A stretch of 64,000 nt of DNA from Luteitalea sp963759795 (GCA_963759795.1 CAVXAR010000006.1:485051-549050); one strand, 5' to 3'; shown: positions 1 to 8,955, counted from the stretch's first letter. Notes: generated by a model not told the origin, from the letters alone. Translations and numbers: made by a program.

Positions 1-827
1 GGATCGAGCGGGATGCAGTGCCCACCGAGGCCGGGGCCCGGGTAGAACGCGGTGAAGCCGAACGGCTTGGTCTTGGCCGCCTCGATCACCTCCCAGACGT
101 TGATGCCCATCCGGTCGAAGGTGATCTTCAGCTCGTTGACCAGCGCGATGTTGATCGAGCGGAAGACGTTCTCGAGCAGCTTGCTCGACTCGGCCACGCG
201 CGCCGACGACACCGGCACGACCTTGTCCACGCCAGCGGCGTACAGCGCCACGGCCGCCTCGGTGGAGGGCGCGTTGATGCCGCCGACGACCTTCGGGATC
301 GACTTGGTGTTGTAGTGGGCATTGCCCGGATCCTCTCGCTCCGGCGAGAAGGCCAGCAGGAAATCGTCGGGGCAGCGCAGGCCGGACGATTCGAGAATCG
401 GCAGCACCTCTTCGTCGGTCGTGCCAGGGTAGGTCGTCGATTCGAGCACGACCAGCTGGCCGCGGCGCAGCCGCTTGGCGATGGCCTTGGCCGTGTCGTG
501 GATGTAGGACAGATCCGGTTCGCGGTGCGTGCCGAGCGGCGTCGGCACGCAGATCAGGATCGCGTCGCAGTCAGCCAACTGGTCGAAGTCGGTCGTCACG
601 CTGAACCGGCCCCTGCCAATCGCCGCCGCCACCCGCTCGGAGCCGATGTGCCGGATGTAGGACTCGCCGCGCGACAGCGCGTCGACCTTCTTCGGGTCCA
701 CGTCGAAGCCGCGGACGTCGAAACCGGCCTCTTCGAACACGAGGGCGAGGGGCAGGCCAACGTAGCCTTGACCGATGATGCCGACGACCGCCGAGCGGTC
801 CTGGATGCGTGTAAGCGTCTGATTCAT
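1..827 (-). CDS. wbpA: UDP-N-acetylglucosamine 6-dehydrogenase (WbpA/TviB-like), 3' end off window
   Basis: This gene oxidises C6 of a UDP-N-acetylhexosamine with NAD+ to give the uronic acid used as an acidic sugar donor. Reading the minus strand from an ATG at 827 gives an open frame to the window edge (275 codons). It has an N-terminal Rossmann motif (GIIGQGYVGLPLA), a conserved ICVPTPL segment, the STTYPGTT motif, and near the edge GPGLGGHCIPLDP, which carries the expected catalytic cysteine. The GHCIPLDP form fits the WbpA group better than UDP-glucose dehydrogenases (GSCFPKD). The C-terminal UDP-binding domain lies outside the window. The exact substrate (GlcNAc or another HexNAc) cannot be decided. 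With wecB downstream it fits an acidic amino-sugar supply route. Confidence 0.88.
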   Translation of the reverse strand, partial: MNQTLTRIQDRSAVVGIIGQGYVGLPLALVFEEAGFDVRGFDVDPKKVDALSRGESYIRHIGSERVAAAIGRGRFSVTTDFDQLADCDAILICVPTPLGTHREPDLSYIHDTAKAIAKRLRRGQLVVLESTTYPGTTDEEVLPILESSGLRCPDDFLLAFSPEREDPGNAHYNTKSIPKVVGGINAPSTEAAVALYAAGVDKVVPVSSARVAESSKLLENVFRSINIALVNELKITFDRMGINVWEVIEAAKTKPFGFTAFYPGPGLGGHCIPLD

Positions 828-955
828 GGTGAGAATGTGCCGGGGCCGAGCCCTGTCTGGCGTAGCTAGCCTAGCAGAGCGACAACTGTACGGAGATATC
901 GGGATGGCCGGCGTCTCACTTGATTCAGGCCGGCTTGCCGCCGACGGGAGACGTG

Positions 956-979
956 TGTGATGCTTATGTCTCCATCACA
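956..979. promoter_or_regulatory. 7-bp inverted repeat in the wbpA/hppD divergent region
   Basis: TGTGATG at 956-962 and CATCACA at 973-979 are perfect inverted copies separated by 10 bases. They end 26 bases before the hppD start, between two divergent genes. The half-sites recall CRP-type TGTGA/TCACA, but the spacing (14 bases between pentamers) does not fit CRP. It could be a regulator operator or a small hairpin in the hppD leader. Confidence 0.35.
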
Positions 980-1005
980 TAAACTTCTGGACGTGAGGAC
1001 CGGAC

Positions 1006-2095
1006 GTGCCCCAGAATCCGCTGCGCCTGAAGAGCATCCACCACGTCAAGTTCATCGTCGGCAACGCCAAGCAGGCGGCCTACTTCTACCGGAAAGCCCT
1101 GGGATTCTCGCAGTGTGCCTATGCCGGCCTGGAGACGGGCCAGCGCGACCTGGCGTGCTACGCGATGGAGCAGGGACGCGCCAGGTTCGTCCTGGCGACG
1201 CCGTACCGCGCCGAACTCGCCGGAGGCCGCGCATCTGCACGCACATGGCGATGGCGTCATCGACATCGCCTTCCACGTCGAGGACGCTGACGCCGCCTTC
1301 CACGCCGCGGTCGAACGCGGCGCGGAGCCGGCCAGCAGTCCGCGCACGCTGACCGACGCGCACGGGTCGGTGCGGCATGCGGCAATCAAGACCTACGGCG
1401 ACACGGTGCACTCCTTCTACGCCTTCCGCGACTACACCGGGCCCTTCCTGCCTGGGTACGTGCCGCGCGAGGTGGCCGGGCAGGACGTCGGCATCCTGCG
1501 CATCGACCACCTGGTGGGCAACGTCGAACTCGGCCAGATGGACGTCTGGGCCGAGTGGTACAGCCGCGTCCTCGGGTTCGCGCGCTACGTCAGCTTCGAC
1601 GACAAGGACATCTCGACCGAGTACAGCGCGCTCATGAGCATCGTCATGAGTGACAACTCGTACGCCATCAAGTTCCCGCTCAACGAGCCCGCTGCGGGCA
1701 AGCGCAAGAGCCAGATCGACGAGTACCTCGATTTTTACGGTGGCCCGGGCGTGCAGCACGTGGCGCTGCTGACCAGCGACATCGAGCACACGGTCACGGC
1801 ACTGCGGGCCAACGGCGTCGAGTTCCTCGACGTGCCGGATTCGTACTACGACCTGCTGCCGGCACGGGTGGGCGCGATCGAGGAGACGCTCGACATGGTC
1901 CGGTCGCTGCGCATCCTCGTCGACCGCGACGAGGAGGGCTACCTGCTGCAGCTGTTCTCGCGCCCCGTCGAGGACCGGCCCACGGTGTTCTACGAAATCA
2001 TCCAGCGCAAGGGGAGCCGCGGCTTCGGCAAGGGCAACTTCCGGGCGCTCTTCGAGGCCATCGAGCGGGAACAGGCGCAGCGCGGGAACTTGTAG
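1006..2095 (+). CDS. hppD: 4-hydroxyphenylpyruvate dioxygenase (one frameshift)
   Basis: Non-haem iron enzyme turning 4-hydroxyphenylpyruvate into homogentisate in tyrosine degradation. The GTG at 1006 follows a GAGG site and opens LKSIHHVKFIVGNAKQA, the first VOC domain. The second domain has IDHLVGN, the iron ligand region VQHVALLTSDI, and the hallmark C-terminal segment RPTVFYEIIQRKG...GFGKGNF with the glutamate ligand. The frame changes near 1212. Removing one C there restores a continuous reading (TPYRAESPEAAHLHAHGDG), so a consensus error is more likely than a dead gene. About 363 residues is normal for the family. The next two genes are transcribed in the same direction and are tightly spaced. 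Confidence 0.93.
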
Positions 2096-2105
2096 AATCA
2101 CGGCA

Positions 2106-3009
2106 GTGCGACCAACCCCCGCGTTGCTTGCCGGTCTGTTCGACTATGCGGGCCTGTTCCCCCCTGCCTCGGGAAGGCTCGACGACGTGCTGGCCGGGTA
2201 TGCGGCCTATCAGGCCGGGGCAGACGCGTGGATGCTCGGTCGCCTGATTGTCCCGGTCGCGCCAGTTGCCCGCCATCGACACGGCCGGCGCGGCCCTGTC
2301 CATGCCCGACAACGGCAAGGCATGGCGGGTGAGTGCCATCGTCGGCCCGGACGCCGACGGCGATGGCGCCGTGGTCGAGGCGTTCAACGGCCGCCCTGCC
2401 AATCGGCGGCTCGGCGGTGCAACCGTCGACACGGTCGAACTGCGGCTGGGGACACCCGCTGCCGTGGCTGCCGCCCGCACCTGGTCGGCACGAGGCTTCG
2501 CTGTCTTCTGCGAACTGCCTGCGGATGACGAACTCGAGGCGAACCTCGACGTCATTGCCGGTGCCGGCCTGCACGCCAAGATTCGAACCGGCGGTGCGCC
2601 TGGCGCGGCACCGACGCCGGCGATGGTGTCGGCCTTCCTGTGCGGCTGCGCGGCTCGGGGCGTGGCGGTCAAGGCCACAGCCGGCCTGCATCACGCGCTG
2701 ACCGGCAGCTCTCCGGCGTTGGCGCTGGGCTTTGTCAACGTCGTCCTCGCGGCCGGCATGGCCGCCGTGAACGGGCGTGCAGCGGCGCGAGATTCCGAGA
2801 GCCGCGCCACTGTGACGCAGCTGCTCTCGATGGGCGAGCCGGCTTTCGGGGACGGTCTCGAGGTCGTGCTGCGAGGTCCGGCCGACCGTCCTTCCGAGGG
2901 CCGGTTCGAGGAACTCGCCGCCGCCGGCCGTTCCCTGCTTCTCAGCATCGGCACCTGTTCGTTCGAGGAACCGGTGGCCGAGGCACGGCGGGTTGGTCTG
3001 CTGCCGTGA
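2106..3009 (+). CDS. Unrecognised protein between hppD and fahA (one frameshift)
   Basis: A roughly 300-residue soluble protein that I do not recognise. It starts at GTG 2106, eleven bases after hppD, with the segment LLAGLFDYAGLFPPA. The frame changes at about 2260, after which it runs to the TGA at 3007-3009. The body alternates hydrophobic strands and helices (VDTVELRLGTP, GFAVFCELPAD, AGLHAKIRTGG, VAVKATAGLHHAL) in a manner reminiscent of an alpha/beta barrel, and it ends with LLLSIGTCSFEEP. No signal peptide or membrane segment is visible. Its stop overlaps the fahA GTG, so the three genes look translationally coupled, and a role in tyrosine catabolism is likely from position alone. Confidence 0.7.
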
Positions 3010-4313
3010 GCGATCACACCCACGACCCCACGGCCCGCACCTGGCTGGCGCCCGGACTCGACGGCGCGGCGGCAGGACTGCACACGCTGCCGTACGGTGT
3101 GTTTTCGCGCGATCAGGGCGCGGCGCGCCATATCGGCGTGGCCATTGCGGGCCAGGTGTTCGACCTGTCGATGGCGCAGCAGAACGGCCTGGTCGACGAC
3201 CTGGACGGCGCGCTGCGTCCGGCCCTGCGCGCGGAGCGTCTCAACCGCCTCCTGGCATTGACGCCGGAGCACTGGTCGGCGCTGCGCCAGCGGCTCTTTG
3301 CCCTGCTCGTCGACGACGCGGGGTGCATGGCGCAGCGTGCGCGAATTGGTACGCGAGTGCCTCGTGCCGATGCCCGCGGCACGGATGCACCTGCCGTTCG
3401 ACGTCGGTGACTACACGGATTTCTACGCCTCCATTCACCACGCGACCAATGTCGGCACCATGCTGCGGCCCGAGCAGCCGCTGTTTCCCAACTATCGCCA
3501 CCTGCCGGTCGGCTACCACGGTCGCGCCTCGTCGGTCGTCGTGAGCGGGACCCGGGTCGTGCGGCCGTTCGGCCAGACCCTGCCGGCGGCCGGCGTCGGT
3601 CCCGACGTTCGGTCCGGTCCGCCCGTGTCGATTACGAGCTGGAAGTCGGCCTGGTCATCGGCGGCAAGAACGCGCTCGGCCAGCCGGTGCGGATCGAGCA
3701 GGCCGGCGATCGCCTCTTCGGGCTGGTGCTGCTCAACGACTGGTCTGCGCGCGACATCCAGGCCTGGGAGTACCAGCCACTCGGCCCGTTCCTGGCCAAG
3801 AGTTTCGCGACCTCCATCAGCGCGTGGGTGGTGCCGATGGCGGCGCTGGCGCCGCGCCGGGTCGCGCCCGCCCGCCGCGGTGCCGACGACCCGCCGCTGC
3901 TGCCGTACCTGCTCGACGCGGACGATCAGGCGCGTGGGGCCATCGACCTCGAGGTCCAGGTCTCGATCTCGACGCTGCAGATGCGTGCCCTCGGCCAGCC
4001 GCCCGAGCGGGTGAGCCACAGCAACCTTCGGGATCTGTACTGGACGCCCGCGCAATTGGTGGCGCACCACACCAGCAACGGCTGCAATCTGCGACCGGGC
4101 GACCTGCTCGGCACCGGGACCATCTCCGGTCCGCATCCCCACCAACGCGGCTGCCTGCTCGAGCGCACCTGGAAGGGGACCGAGCCGCTGGCACTGGCGT
4201 CGGGCGAGCAGCGGCGCTTTCTCGAAGACGGCGACGTGGTCCGGCTGGAGGCGCCGGGGCATGATGCCCTCCTCTGTGACGGGCAACTCGGGCCGTCGTT
4301 GCCCGGATGGTAG
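3006..4313 (+). CDS. fahA: Fumarylacetoacetase (several frameshifts)
   Basis: Hydrolyses fumarylacetoacetate to fumarate and acetoacetate, the last step of tyrosine degradation. The GTG at 3006 overlaps the previous stop (GTGA). Family signatures appear in three frames: N-terminal FGVAIAGQ-like strand and TPEHWSALR, then DYTDFYASIHHATNVG and NYRHLPVGYHGR (active site and metal ligand region), then VDYELEVGLVIGG, LLNDWSARDIQAWEY, PFLAKSFATS, and the C-terminal LERTWKGTEPL. Frame changes fall near 3,330, 3,595 and 3,635. Summed, the protein is about 430 residues, normal for bacterial FAH. Homogentisate 1,2-dioxygenase and maleylacetoacetate isomerase are not in the window. Confidence 0.92.
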
Positions 4314-4360
4314 AGTGGCGCAGCGTCCCCATCCGGACGCAGAACGGAATCGACGAGCGG

Positions 4361-5449
4361 ATGCGGATTACGTGCATCGTGGGCGCCAGGCCCAACTTCA
4401 TGAAGGTCGCCCCGATCCTCGCGGCGCTGACCTCCCGCCCGCGGCTGCAGCCGCGGCTGGTGCACACCGGACAGCACTACGACGAGCGGATGTCGACGCT
4501 CTTCTTCACCGAACTGGGGTTGCCGGAGCCCGATGCCTATCTCGGCGTCGGCTCCGGATCGCACGCCGTGCAGACGGCGCGCGTGATGGAGCTGTTCGAT
4601 GCCGAGCTGGACCAGCACCCGGCCGACGTGGTGCTGGTGGTCGGCGACGTCAACTCGACGATCGCCTGTGCCCTGGTGGCGGCCAAGCGCGACATCCGCG
4701 TCGCCCACGTCGAGGCCGGCCTGCGCAGCGGCGACCGGCGGATGCCCGAGGAAATCAACCGCATCCTGACCGACCAGATCTCGGACCTGCTGTTCCTCAG
4801 CGAACGCACCGCGGCCGACAACCTGCGTGCCGAGGGCATCGCCGACAGCCGCATCCACTTTGTCGGCAACGTGATGATCGACACCCTGGTCACGCACCGG
4901 CAGGCTGCCGCCCGGCGCACCATCGTCCAGGACCTGGGCCAGACGACCAAGGGCTACGCCCTGGTGACACTGCATCGGCCGAGCAACGTCGACACGCACG
5001 AGGCCGCGGTCAACACCGTGACGGCCCTCGAGGCGGTGGCGGCGCGGCTGCCGGTGGTGGTGCCGTTCCACCCGCGCACATCCGGACGCCTGCAGCAGTT
5101 CGGCCTGCTGGAACGGGTGACGGCCCTGCCCGGCGTGGTGGTCATCGAGCCGCAGGGCTACCTGGACTTCCTGTGCCTGATGGACCAGGCCGCCCTGGTC
5201 TTCACCGACTCCGGCGGGATCCAGGAAGAGACCACCGCGCTTGGCGTGCCGTGCCTCACCTTCCGCGACTCGACGGAACGGCCCATCACGGTTGCCGAAG
5301 GGACCAACGTGCTGCTCGGCGCGGACGCGTCCGCAGTGCCGGCGGCGGTCGATGCCGCGCTGCAGGGGCGGCAGGGCGCGCGGGTACCCGAGGGCTGGGA
5401 CGGGCGCGCGTCCGAGCGGATCGTCGCCATCCTCGATCAGTTGCGTTAG
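4361..5449 (+). CDS. wecB: UDP-N-acetylglucosamine 2-epimerase (non-hydrolysing)
   Basis: Interconverts UDP-GlcNAc and UDP-ManNAc for amino-sugar polysaccharide synthesis. A longer in-frame start exists at 4307, but the ATG at 4361 begins exactly at the conserved N-terminus (MRITCIVGARPNFMKVAPI). The GT-B-fold protein shows GQHYD, VVGDVNSTIA, the active-site stretch HVEAGLRSGDRRMPEEINR, VTLHRPSNVD and the UDP-binding FTDSGGIQEE. At 362 residues it is of usual length and unbroken. Together with the 6-dehydrogenase at 1-827 it would supply ManNAcA- or GlcNAcA-type donors. It converges almost end to end with the deacetylase on the other strand. Confidence 0.94.
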   Translation: MRITCIVGARPNFMKVAPILAALTSRPRLQPRLVHTGQHYDERMSTLFFTELGLPEPDAYLGVGSGSHAVQTARVMELFDAELDQHPADVVLVVGDVNSTIACALVAAKRDIRVAHVEAGLRSGDRRMPEEINRILTDQISDLLFLSERTAADNLRAEGIADSRIHFVGNVMIDTLVTHRQAAARRTIVQDLGQTTKGYALVTLHRPSNVDTHEAAVNTVTALEAVAARLPVVVPFHPRTSGRLQQFGLLERVTALPGVVVIEPQGYLDFLCLMDQAALVFTDSGGIQEETTALGVPCLTFRDSTERPITVAEGTNVLLGADASAVPAAVDAALQGRQGARVPEGWDGRASERIVAILDQLR

Positions 5450-5452
5450 CGC

Positions 5453-6334
5453 TTACGCCAGCGTGTGGTGGGGCAGGGGCCCCAGATCGGCAACCACGTC
5501 GGCGACCGGGGCGAACCGGAACTCGTCCAGCAGCCGGGCGAGCCGCCCATGCGTGCGACCGAGATTGCCGTAATGCCGCAGGCGTGTCGTCAGGCCGACC
5601 GGCAGCCGCGGTTGAGCCGTGTCGATCTCCCACGGGTGGAGATAGAAGATGGCCGGGCGTCGTTCGCGGCGATTCAATCGGGCGATGCCCGTCCGGGTCC
5701 ACATGTAGGGCAGCAGACGAAAATACCCGCCGCCGGCCACCGCCAGGTTCTGGCCGCCGACGCGAACTGTCGATGGCGGCACTTCGGTGATCGAGCGGTC
5801 GCCACGATCCAGGCGGTAGGTGTGGCGCGGGGCGTCAGGGATGCCGTAGCGATCGTGCCGCACCGGGAAGACGCTGGCGTCGTACGTGTAGCCCTCCTCG
5901 AGCAGCACGTCGAGCGCCCAGAGCGACTTGCGCGTGATGCTGAAGCTTGGTGCACGGTAGCCACTGACGGGGCTCCCGACCAGCTGTTCGAGCACCTGCT
6001 TGCTGCGGCGCACGTCTTCGCGAAACTGCGCCGGCGACAGCGAGTAGACGATCTCGTGCCAGTAGCCGTGTGAGGCCACTTCGTGCCCGGCTGCGGCGAT
6101 GTCGCGCACCAGGCCCGGGTCGCGGTCGGCAACCCACCCGAGGATGAAGAACGTGGCCCGCACCTGCCTGGACGCGAACAGTTCCAGCAGCGCCCGGGTC
6201 GTCGGTCCGACACGGGTCGGCAGCGCCTCCCATTGCGCCCGCGGTGCCACCTTCTCGAGCGCGCTGGCGTGGAAGTACTCCTCCACATCGACCGACATCG
6301 CGTTGATCACCTGGTTCCGGCCACTCCCTGCCAC
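5453..6334 (-). CDS. Polysaccharide deacetylase, exosortase (XrtA)-associated type
   Basis: NodB-type metal-dependent deacetylase that probably removes acetyl groups from the exopolysaccharide. I chose the GTG at 6334 because GGGGGAGGAAG lies just upstream and it leads into NAMSVDVEEYFH, the usual N-terminus of this subgroup. An in-frame ATG at 6298 is the alternative. Motifs in order: SVDVEEYFH (metal and base aspartates), ATFFILGWVADR, GHEVASHGYWH (two metal histidines), GYRAPSFSI, and C-terminal FYLHPWEID, typical of the DUF3473 extension found next to exosortase A systems. About 293 residues. The two genes that follow upstream on this strand are the PEP-CTERM protein and the rml genes. 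Confidence 0.88.
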   Translation of the reverse strand: MAGSGRNQVINAMSVDVEEYFHASALEKVAPRAQWEALPTRVGPTTRALLELFASRQVRATFFILGWVADRDPGLVRDIAAAGHEVASHGYWHEIVYSLSPAQFREDVRRSKQVLEQLVGSPVSGYRAPSFSITRKSLWALDVLLEEGYTYDASVFPVRHDRYGIPDAPRHTYRLDRGDRSITEVPPSTVRVGGQNLAVAGGGYFRLLPYMWTRTGIARLNRRERRPAIFYLHPWEIDTAQPRLPVGLTTRLRHYGNLGRTHGRLARLLDEFRFAPVADVVADLGPLPHHTLA

Positions 6335-6418
6335 ACGCTTCCTCCCCCGTGCCCGCACCTGGACGCGCCCGGCAGGTGATTGTCGCTCACTGTGCGAAGG
6401 GGCCGATGCCTGCTGACA

Positions 6419-6460
6419 CACGTCGGGGTCGGCTGCGTGACCGCGGCCGACCCCGACGTG
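6419..6460 (-). terminator. Strong hairpin after the PEP-CTERM gene
   Basis: A perfect 15-bp inverted repeat, CACGTCGGGGTCGGC at 6419-6433 and its complement at 6446-6460, with a 12-base loop. It starts 20 bases past the stop of the PEP-CTERM gene and before the deacetylase start. No U-run follows, as is common in GC-rich genomes. It probably ends or attenuates transcription of the highly expressed PEP-CTERM gene. Confidence 0.75.
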
Positions 6461-6479
6461 CCCATCACGAGTCTTCGAA

Positions 6480-7073
6480 CTACGAGCGACGACGACGCGC
6501 GACGAATGCTGAACCGGCGAGGCCGAGGCCAAGCAAGGTCATCGACAGCGGCTCGGGCACGTCGGTCGCCGGAGGCGAGGCGATCGAGTACGAGGCCGAC
6601 ACCGAGCTGTTCGGGCCGCCGGTCTGCGTGGCCGAGAACGTCAGGCTCATCGGGCCGGGCGTGAAGCCGGACAGGTCGGGCGGGCCGGCCAGCGGGCTGA
6701 ACGTGCCGAGCGCGACGACATCGACGACACGGTTGAGGGCGTCGCCGTCATCGTCGGTCTGGATGACGGTGCCGGCAAAGGCACCCCACACGGCAGAGAA
6801 GCTGACTGGTGTTCCGACCGTGGCAGTGATCTGATTGGTGGTCATCAAACTGCCAAGCGGGACGGCAGCCAGGTCGCCGGTGCCGCCGGCAAAGGCCGAC
6901 AGCGTGAACGTGAACGTGGTGTCCACGGCAATCAGTCCGGCTGGGTTGTAGGACACACCGAGCACCGCGACGCTGCCGGTGGCCGTGATGGGCGCCGCCT
7001 GCGCCGTTTGCGATGCTGCGAGCGTCAGGCTCCCCGCCACCGCCACAGTCAGGATCTTCTTGAACAGATGCAT
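6480..7073 (-). CDS. PEP-CTERM sorting-domain protein
   Basis: A 197-residue secreted protein that is the probable exosortase substrate. It has a signal peptide (KK then a hydrophobic run ending AQAAP, about residues 1-27) and a beta-rich, threonine/serine-rich middle with no recognised domain. The C-terminal sorting signal is VPEP at about 172, then a leucine/glycine transmembrane helix, then ARRRRS. GGGGAGGAG precedes the ATG at 7073. The family rule is that exosortase cleaves near the PEP motif and the protein is passed to the cell surface. The exosortase is encoded at 14,042. The middle is low in cysteine and resembles other PEP-CTERM proteins of unknown function. Confidence 0.93.
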   Translation of the reverse strand: MHLFKKILTVAVAGSLTLAASQTAQAAPITATGSVAVLGVSYNPAGLIAVDTTFTFTLSAFAGGTGDLAAVPLGSLMTTNQITATVGTPVSFSAVWGAFAGTVIQTDDDGDALNRVVDVVALGTFSPLAGPPDLSGFTPGPMSLTFSATQTGGPNSSVSASYSIASPPATDVPEPLSMTLLGLGLAGSAFVARRRRS

Positions 7074-7183
7074 TGCTGAGTCTCCTCCCCGATATTACGG
7101 AACGTGTGAACGCCTTCCGCCCTCGGAAGAACGCCCTGACCTTCGAAACCGAACCGTATCGGGACGGTCCTAGCCACTGGCCC

Positions 7184-7199
7184 GGTGACCCTAGTCACC
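7184..7199. promoter_or_regulatory. Short dyad in the PEP-CTERM leader
   Basis: GGTGAC at 7184-7189 and GTCACC at 7194-7199 form a 6-bp inverted repeat with a 4-base spacer. It lies just downstream of the predicted -12 element, around the expected transcription start. It could be a repressor site or leader hairpin. The rest of the 276-base gap 7,074-7,349 holds the promoter and leader and no credible gene. Confidence 0.3.
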
Positions 7200-7211
7200 A
7201 CTGCTGAGCAA

Positions 7212-7227
7212 TGCAATTGTTGCGCCT
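7212..7227 (-). promoter_or_regulatory. Putative sigma-54 (-24/-12) promoter for the PEP-CTERM gene
   Basis: On the minus strand the sequence reads AGGC, seven bases, TTGCA, which gives the required GG-N10-GC spacing (GG at 7226-7225, GC at 7214-7213). The consensus is TGGCAC-N5-TTGCW. The match lies about 140 bases upstream of the ATG at 7073, leaving a leader of roughly 125 bases. PEP-CTERM genes are known to be controlled by the PrsK/PrsR pair with sigma-54, so the location is meaningful. Confidence 0.6.
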
Positions 7228-7349
7228 TGCAGGGATTTCGAGAAACGTCGCAAAAATCCAGTAAATACGGTGCAATGAGTTGGATTCCGGACCGGCGGCG
7301 TTGCCGAAGTCGTCTCGGAAGTCGACTTTAGGAGCAGAATCACGAGAAT

Positions 7350-7871
7350 CTACGGCAGCGGCGGGTGCTGTTGGTCGCGCCCCGAGAGCACTGGGGTCGA
7401 GGTCGGCCAGTCGATGGCGAGGCGCGGGTCGTTCCACATCACGCCACCCTCGTCGGCCGGGTCGTAGAACGTCGTGCACTTGTACTCCACCTGAGCCGTC
7501 TCGCTGACGACACAGAAGCCGTGGGCGTAGCCGGGAGGCACGTAGATCTGGCGAAAACTGTCGGCCGACAGCCGCACACCCACCCACTGGCCGTAGTGGG
7601 GGGAGTTCGGATTGACGTCGGCGGCGATGTCGTAGATTTCACCCTCGACGGCACGGACGAGCTTGCCCTGCGGCTTGCTGCGCTGGAAATGCAGGCCCCG
7701 GAGCGTGTCGCGGCGCGACCGGGAGTGGTTGTCCTGAACGAAGGAGACTTCGAGCCCAGCCGCCGCATACTTGGCGTGATGGTAGGTCTCGAGGAAGAAA
7801 CCGCGCTCGTCCTGGAAGACCTCAGGCTCGATGATCACCACGCCCGGCAGGGCCGTCTGCAGTACGCGCAC
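7350..7871 (-). CDS. rfbC: dTDP-4-dehydrorhamnose 3,5-epimerase
   Basis: Cupin-type epimerase of dTDP-L-rhamnose synthesis. The GTG at 7871 lies two bases after the rfbA stop (TGA CC GTG) and opens VRVLQTALPGVVIIEP. Signatures include DERGFFLETYH, QDNHSRSRRDTLRGLHFQ with the catalytic histidine, GEIYDIAADV, and VPPGYAHGFCVVSE. At 173 residues it is slightly short at the C-terminus (usual 180-190) but otherwise complete. It is co-transcribed with rfbA. rfbB and rfbD are absent from the window, so the pathway must be completed elsewhere. Confidence 0.93.
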   Translation of the reverse strand: MRVLQTALPGVVIIEPEVFQDERGFFLETYHHAKYAAAGLEVSFVQDNHSRSRRDTLRGLHFQRSKPQGKLVRAVEGEIYDIAADVNPNSPHYGQWVGVRLSADSFRQIYVPPGYAHGFCVVSETAQVEYKCTTFYDPADEGGVMWNDPRLAIDWPTSTPVLSGRDQQHPPLP

Positions 7872-7873
7872 GG

Positions 7874-8755
7874 TCAGAGGCCCTGCGCCAGCAGGCGCAG
7901 CAGATACTGGCCGTAGGAGTTCTTGCGCATCGGCGTGGCCATCCGCTCCACCTGCGCGGCGTCGATGTAGCCCATCCGCCAGGCGATTTCCTCGACGCAG
8001 GCCAGCATCAGGCCCTGCCGGTCCTCGATCGTCTGGACAAATTGCGAGGCCTGCAGCAGGGACTCGTGAGTGCCGGTGTCGAGCCACGCGAAGCCCCGCC
8101 CGAAGCGCTCGACCTGCAGCGTTCCCTGTTCCAGATAGACCCGATTGACGTCGGTGATCTCGAGCTCGCCCCGCGCCGACGGACGGAGGTCGGCGGCGAT
8201 GTCCAGCACGGCGTTGTCGTAGAAGTACAGGCCGGTGACGGCCCAGGACGACCGCGGATGGGCCGGCTTCTCCTCGAGGCTGACGGCGCGGCCGTCGGCA
8301 GCGAACTCCACCACGCCATAGCGTTCCGGATCCCGCACTTCGTAGCCGAAGACGGTGGCCCCGTCGGGGCGTGCCGCTGCGGCCTGCAGGACGTCGGCCA
8401 GGCCGTGCCCGTGAAAGATGTTGTCGCCGAGGGCCAGGGCGACCCGACGCTGGCCGACGAACGAGCGTCCGATCACAAAGGCCTGTGCAAGCCCGTCGGG
8501 CGAGGGCTGAACGGCATACCGCAACGACATCCCCAGTTCGCCGCCGTCCCCGAGCAAGCGCCGGAAGCTGTCGGCGTCCTCCGGGGTGGTGATCACCAGG
8601 ATGTCCCGGATGCCCGCCAGCATCAGTGTCGCCAGCGGGTAGTAGATCATCGGCTTGTTGTAGATCGGCACCAACTGCTTGCAGACGCCACGCGTGACCG
8701 GGTACAGCCGCGTCCCGGATCCTCCAGCGAGAATGATGCCGCTCAGTGGCGACAT
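7874..8755 (-). CDS. rfbA: Glucose-1-phosphate thymidylyltransferase
   Basis: Makes dTDP-glucose from dTTP and glucose-1-phosphate, the first step to dTDP-rhamnose and other deoxysugars. The ATG at 8755 is preferred over an in-frame upstream ATG at 8776 because it leads directly into SGIILAGGSGTRLYPVT, the conserved nucleotide-binding N-terminus. Other motifs: LVPIYNKPMIYYPLATLMLAGI, LGDNIFHG, EEKPAHPRSSWAVTGLYFYD, FAWLDTGTHESLLQAS and the C-terminal KNSYGQYLLRL. 293 residues, normal. It heads a short minus-strand operon with rfbC. Confidence 0.95.
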   Translation of the reverse strand: MSPLSGIILAGGSGTRLYPVTRGVCKQLVPIYNKPMIYYPLATLMLAGIRDILVITTPEDADSFRRLLGDGGELGMSLRYAVQPSPDGLAQAFVIGRSFVGQRRVALALGDNIFHGHGLADVLQAAAARPDGATVFGYEVRDPERYGVVEFAADGRAVSLEEKPAHPRSSWAVTGLYFYDNAVLDIAADLRPSARGELEITDVNRVYLEQGTLQVERFGRGFAWLDTGTHESLLQASQFVQTIEDRQGLMLACVEEIAWRMGYIDAAQVERMATPMRKNSYGQYLLRLLAQGL

Positions 8756-8918
8756 GGAGCCCCCGGAACACCGCAAAGCGGCTGCTGGTGGCCAGATCGT
8801 GTCAAGTCTCTGTGCATGCGAACTTTAGTTAGGAAAGGGTGGGACTTGTCCAGCTTCGCCCGATGCCAGGCGAGCAGAAAGCTCAGTAACGAGTCGAATC
8901 ACCACCAAGGGCAGGGTG

Positions 8919-8934
8919 CGGAACGCAGTTTGCT
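8919..8934 (+). promoter_or_regulatory. Putative sigma-54 (-24/-12) promoter for the exosortase unit
   Basis: CGGAACG, four bases, TTGCT: GG at 8920-8921 and GC at 8932-8933 with exactly ten bases between. Eleven of the twelve conserved positions outside the four-base spacer, or close to it, agree with TGGCACG-N4-TTGCW. It would start transcription near 8,946, upstream of the TIGR03790-like gene and the prsT-exosortase genes. The remaining part of 8,756-8,955 shows no gene. Confidence 0.6.
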
Positions 8935-8955
8935 ATTGACTGTGTAGCGAAACGC

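Noticed and set aside
956..979. CRP/FNR binding site upstream of hppD
   Set aside because: The half-sites resemble TGTGA/TCACA, but the 14-base spacing between them does not fit CRP-family sites (6 bases). Kept only as an unnamed inverted repeat.
3513..4286. Long minus-strand open frames across fahA and many other genes
   Set aside because: They mirror strong plus-strand genes with conserved motifs. Their translations are arginine/alanine-rich and match no family. In this GC-rich DNA such shadows are expected.
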